DNA of 8,129 bases, taken from NCBI GenBank assembly GCA_035528235.1, contig DATKZB010000334.1:1-8129 (forward strand), in the 5' to 3' direction. The stretch is from DATKZB01 sp035528235 (GTDB taxonomy: Bacteria > Planctomycetota > Phycisphaerae > FEN-1346). The notes below the pieces were generated by a model. It saw only the letters and a list, made by a program, of their open reading frames with translations, searched no databases and was not told the DNA's origin. The position numbers and the translations under genes were made by a program. Shown here in pieces: positions 5,837 through 8,129 of the stretch (the first letter of the stretch is position 1; each line of letters starts with the position of its first letter).

Positions 5837-5865
5837 GATGGTTCGGAGCCCGGAGGTATCGAAGC

Positions 5866-6072
5866 ATGGCACGCGGCAAAGTGAAGTGGTTCAACGATCA
5901 GAAGGGATTCGGCTTCATTGAACAGGAGGGCGGCGGTGATGTCTTTGTCCACTACTCCAGCATCGCCGGCGACGGGTTCAAGACGCTGGCCGAGGGCGAC
6001 GACGTCGAGTTCGAGGTAACGCAGGGGCCCAAGGGCGCCAAGGCGGAAAACGTCACGCGCGTCCAGGCCTGA
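5866..6072 (+). CDS. Cold-shock domain protein (CspA family)
   Basis: The 68-residue product is a single cold-shock OB-fold. It begins MARGKVKWFN and carries the RNP1-like KGFGFIEQ (13-20) and RNP2-like VFVHYSSI (26-33) nucleic-acid-binding motifs with their aromatic residues. Length matches the family (65-75). Such proteins bind single-stranded RNA/DNA and melt mRNA structure. GGAGG lies 9 nt before the ATG. Because an intrinsic terminator ends 29 nt before the start, expression probably depends on read-through or on a promoter upstream of the terminator, which suggests leader-mediated control, a known theme for cspA genes. Whether this copy is cold-induced cannot be told from sequence. Confidence 0.95.
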   Translation: MARGKVKWFNDQKGFGFIEQEGGGDVFVHYSSIAGDGFKTLAEGDDVEFEVTQGPKGAKAENVTRVQA

Positions 6073-6381
6073 CGGCGCCCGGCCGGACGGCGAGTACCGG
6101 CGTCGAAAAACCTTGCGGCGGCATCCGAGCCGTCGGGTGCCGTCGGCCTTGTCGGGCCGGCCCCCTCGCGGCGCGGACGCTTCTCGGCTAGCCGCGAGCG
6201 CCAGCGAGCGGAAGCGGCGGCGCTACGAATCTCCCGGAATTCCACTTGCCCTGAGGGGCCGATTTCGGGTATCTCTACCCGGTCTGTGCGTGCCATGGCG
6301 TCGGGGCGCAGCGTGTGGCCGGCGCGTCCACCGGCGGTCATGGCCCCATCACCCATCACGGTCGCCTGTCAGGAGAATACC
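6073..6381 (+). other. 309-bp spacer between the cold-shock gene and trpB2
   Basis: No gene is supported. A stable hairpin forms from 6116-6128 with 6133-6145 (13 pairs including two G-U, loop GCCG); it may end the cold-shock transcript, although no U-run follows. CGGCTAGCCG at 6187-6196 is a short palindrome. TTGCCC (6246-6251) and TATCTC (6270-6275), 18 bp apart, are a weak promoter candidate for trpB2. Confidence 0.4.
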
Positions 6382-7773
6382 ATGGAGCAGACAAAAGTAT
6401 TCTTGAGCGAGAAGGACATGCCCCGCCAGTGGTACAACCTGGCGGCCGACCTGCCGAAGCCGCCGCTGCCGCCCCTGGGCCCCGACGGCAAACCCGTCTC
6501 GCCCGACATGCTCGCGCCGGTATTCCCGATGAACCTCATCGAGCAGGAGGTCAGCCGCGAGCGGTGGATCGACATCCCCGAAGAGATCCTGGGCATCCTG
6601 TCGCTCTGGCGGCCAAGCCCGCTGTACCGGGCCCGGCGCCTCGAGAAACTGCTCGGCACGCCCGCCCGCATCTACTACAAGAACGAGGGCGTGTCGCCTC
6701 CCGGCAGTCACAAGCCCAACACGGCCATCCCGCAGGCCTGGTACAACAAGCAGTTCGGCATCGAGCGTCTGACCACCGAGACCGGGGCCGGCCAGTGGGG
6801 CAGCGCCCTGGCGTTTGCCTGCTCGCTGATCGGCCTGGAGTGCAAGGTCTTCATGGTCCGCATCAGTTTCGACCAGAAACCCTTCCGCCGACTCATGATG
6901 GAGACCTGGGGCGCCACCTGCATCCCCAGCCCGTCGAAGCAAACCCACGCGGGCCAGGCCATCCTGGCGAAGATGCCCGACACGCCAGGGTCGCTGGGCA
7001 TGGCCATCAGCGAGGCCATCGAGGCGGCCGTCACCGACCCGACCGGCAAGACCCGGTACAGCCTCGGCAGCGTCTTGAACCACGTCCTGCTGCACCAGAC
7101 GATCATCGGCCTGGAGACCAAGAAGCAACTGGCCCTGATCGGCGAGAAGAAGGTGGACGTCGTCATCGGGTGCGCCGGCGGCGGGTCGAACTTCGCGGGG
7201 CTGGCGTTTCCGTTCATGGCCGACAAGATCGCCGGGGCCGACATCACGATTATCCCCGTCGAGCCGACCAGTTGCCCCACGATGACCCGGGCCCCGTACG
7301 CCTACGACCACGGCGACACGGCCGAGATGACACCCCTTCTGCCGATGCACTCGCTGGGGCACACCTTCGTGCCGCCGCCCATTCACGCCGGCGGTCTGCG
7401 GTACCACGGCATGGCCCCGCTCGTCAGCGCCGCCATCGTGCAGGGCCTGGCGGAGCCGCGGGCCTACCACCAACTCAAGTGCTACGAGTCGGCGGTCGCC
7501 TGGGCCCGGACCGAGGGCTTCATCCCGGCCCCCGAGACGTCGCACGCCATCGCCGCCGTCATCGACGAGGCCAACAAGGCCAAGGAAGAGGGCAAGGAAA
7601 AGGTCATCGTCTTCAACTGGTCCGGACACGGCCTCATGGACCTGACCGGCTACGACGCCTACTTCCACGGCAAACTGGTCGACTATCCGCTTCCCGACGA
7701 CGTCCTGCAGAAGAGCCTGGACTCGATCAAAGACATGCCCAAGCCCCAGGACGTGGCCAAGAGCCTTGCCTGA
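6382..7773 (+). CDS. TrpB2-type tryptophan synthase beta chain (PLP-dependent)
   Basis: The 463-residue product is a fold-type II PLP enzyme of the TrpB2 (TrpB-like) branch, which is longer than TrpB1 (about 400). The PLP-binding lysine is Lys111 in GSHKPNTA. TTETGAGQWG (131-140) carries the catalytic glutamate Glu133. GCAGGGSNFAGL (263-274) is the PLP phosphate-binding glycine loop. NWSGHGLMD (412-420) is the C-terminal signature. The enzyme joins indole and serine to make tryptophan, or works as a serine/indole salvage enzyme. No trpA or other trp gene is nearby, as is common for TrpB2. ATG at 6382 is chosen because AGGAG lies 6 nt upstream and homology-like sequence starts there; the 32 codons upstream in the same frame are unlike protein. 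No terminator with a T-run follows; the inverted-repeat element starts 21 bp after the stop. Confidence 0.93.
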   Translation: MEQTKVFLSEKDMPRQWYNLAADLPKPPLPPLGPDGKPVSPDMLAPVFPMNLIEQEVSRERWIDIPEEILGILSLWRPSPLYRARRLEKLLGTPARIYYKNEGVSPPGSHKPNTAIPQAWYNKQFGIERLTTETGAGQWGSALAFACSLIGLECKVFMVRISFDQKPFRRLMMETWGATCIPSPSKQTHAGQAILAKMPDTPGSLGMAISEAIEAAVTDPTGKTRYSLGSVLNHVLLHQTIIGLETKKQLALIGEKKVDVVIGCAGGGSNFAGLAFPFMADKIAGADITIIPVEPTSCPTMTRAPYAYDHGDTAEMTPLLPMHSLGHTFVPPPIHAGGLRYHGMAPLVSAAIVQGLAEPRAYHQLKCYESAVAWARTEGFIPAPETSHAIAAVIDEANKAKEEGKEKVIVFNWSGHGLMDLTGYDAYFHGKLVDYPLPDDVLQKSLDSIKDMPKPQDVAKSLA

Positions 7774-7794
7774 CCGTTTGGGCACGCGCATAAT

Positions 7795-7952
7795 CAGGGG
7801 CCGGCTGCCCTCTGGACGCTGCTTCATAACCCGCGCCTGGTGGCCTTCCCAGGCCACCAGGCGATGAGTGTCAATGGCTTCCGCGGCGGCCTGGGAAGGC
7901 CGCCGCGCACCGAGCCGCGTTATGAGGCTGCCACCTGGGCCGCCGGCCCCTG
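7795..7952. repeat. 158-bp inverted-repeat element (BIME/MITE-like) of two head-to-head hairpin units
   Basis: The outer ends CAGGGGCCGGC (7795-7805) and GCCGGCCCCTG (7942-7952) are exact reverse complements. The terminal repeats continue imperfectly to TCATAAC (about 7824-7830) and GTTATGA (about 7919-7925). Between them are two perfect hairpins: 7834-7846/7851-7863 (13 bp, loop TCCC) and 7882-7892/7897-7907 (11 bp, loop GGGA). The cores, GGCCTTCCCAGGCC and GGCCTGGGAAGGCC, are reverse complements of each other. Read in the same orientation, the two stems differ at three positions, each with both partners changed. No target-site duplication or internal gene is visible. It may derive from a REP-like or miniature mobile element, or act as a bidirectional RNA structure. 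Confidence 0.7.
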
Positions 7953-7973
7953 CCGCTATCGCGGAGCCGAACC

Positions 7974-8129
7974 ATGGCCGACGATATCCAGGCCCACGAC
8001 GCCCGCCAGCGCCGCTGCCCCATGCTCGGGCACGACGTCCCGTTCGCCTATTGCCGCGCGCCGGGCCAGGAACTGCCCTGCCGCCGCATCTTCGACTGCT
8101 GGTGGGAGACGTTTGACGTCGAGGCGTTC
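7974..8129 (+). CDS. Small Cys-rich protein of unknown function, N-terminal part (cut by window edge)
   Basis: ATG at 7974 opens 52 codons to the right edge, with GGAG 7 nt upstream. The product has four cysteines: Cys15 (RRCPMLGHDV), Cys27 (FAYCR), Cys36 (LPCRRIF) and Cys42 (FDCWWETFDV). The spacing CPxLGH...YCR...PCRxIFDCW looks like a conserved signature of small cytoplasmic proteins, possibly binding a metal or an iron-sulfur cluster; that is an inference from the cysteines. It has no signal peptide or membrane segment. It begins 21 bp after the inverted-repeat element, so that element may influence its expression. Its true length is unknown. Confidence 0.7.
   Translation, partial: MADDIQAHDARQRRCPMLGHDVPFAYCRAPGQELPCRRIFDCWWETFDVEAF

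Noticed and set aside
1..8129. CRISPR array, prophage or complete insertion sequence
   Set aside because: No regularly spaced repeats of CRISPR type, no phage genes and no transposase are visible in any frame.

Overview
The window is a high-GC bacterial chromosome segment with housekeeping genes. One gene, at 2115-2996, has clearly lower GC and looks acquired. The gene set suggests a Planctomycetota-like or deep-branching environmental bacterium: a short-loop LexA, a stand-alone TrpB2-type tryptophan synthase beta chain, a lipoprotein esterase with a PKD domain, and a small Cys-rich protein. The lineage is an inference from gene style only; no rRNA gene is present.

Layout. 1-612 (minus) is the N-terminal half of an Xaa-Pro aminopeptidase that runs off the left edge. 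613-1499 is a long spacer with no credible gene but with ordered structure: 11-bp-phased GTTAG repeats, several hairpins displaying a TCCCCAC (minus strand GTGGGGA) loop, and a perfect 11-bp stem. 1500-2093 (plus) is lexA, followed after 21 bp by a HEPN-motif protein gene (2115-2996). A double hairpin zone (3032-3111) separates this pair from the convergent metK (3136-4362, minus). Upstream of metK, on the same strand, is a lipoprotein esterase/PKD gene (4488-5522). The 343-bp divergent spacer 5523-5865 carries one promoter for the esterase, one promoter facing cspA, and a strong intrinsic terminator only 29 nt before the cspA start codon. cspA is 5866-6072, trpB2 is 6382-7773, and a 158-bp inverted-repeat (BIME/MITE-like) element at 7795-7952 precedes the start of a small Cys-rich protein gene cut by the right edge.

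How the parts may work together. The lexA-HEPN pair reads as a two-gene transcript and could place a putative toxin/defence RNase under SOS control. The cspA leader looks like a terminated small RNA or an attenuator, since no room exists for a promoter between the terminator and cspA. metK and the esterase each have their own sigma70-like promoter. The 158-bp element near the right end consists of two head-to-head units whose hairpin stems differ by three compensatory base-pair changes while the loop is conserved, so the fold itself appears to be maintained. The most novel signals are this element, the cspA leader, and the lexA-linked HEPN gene.
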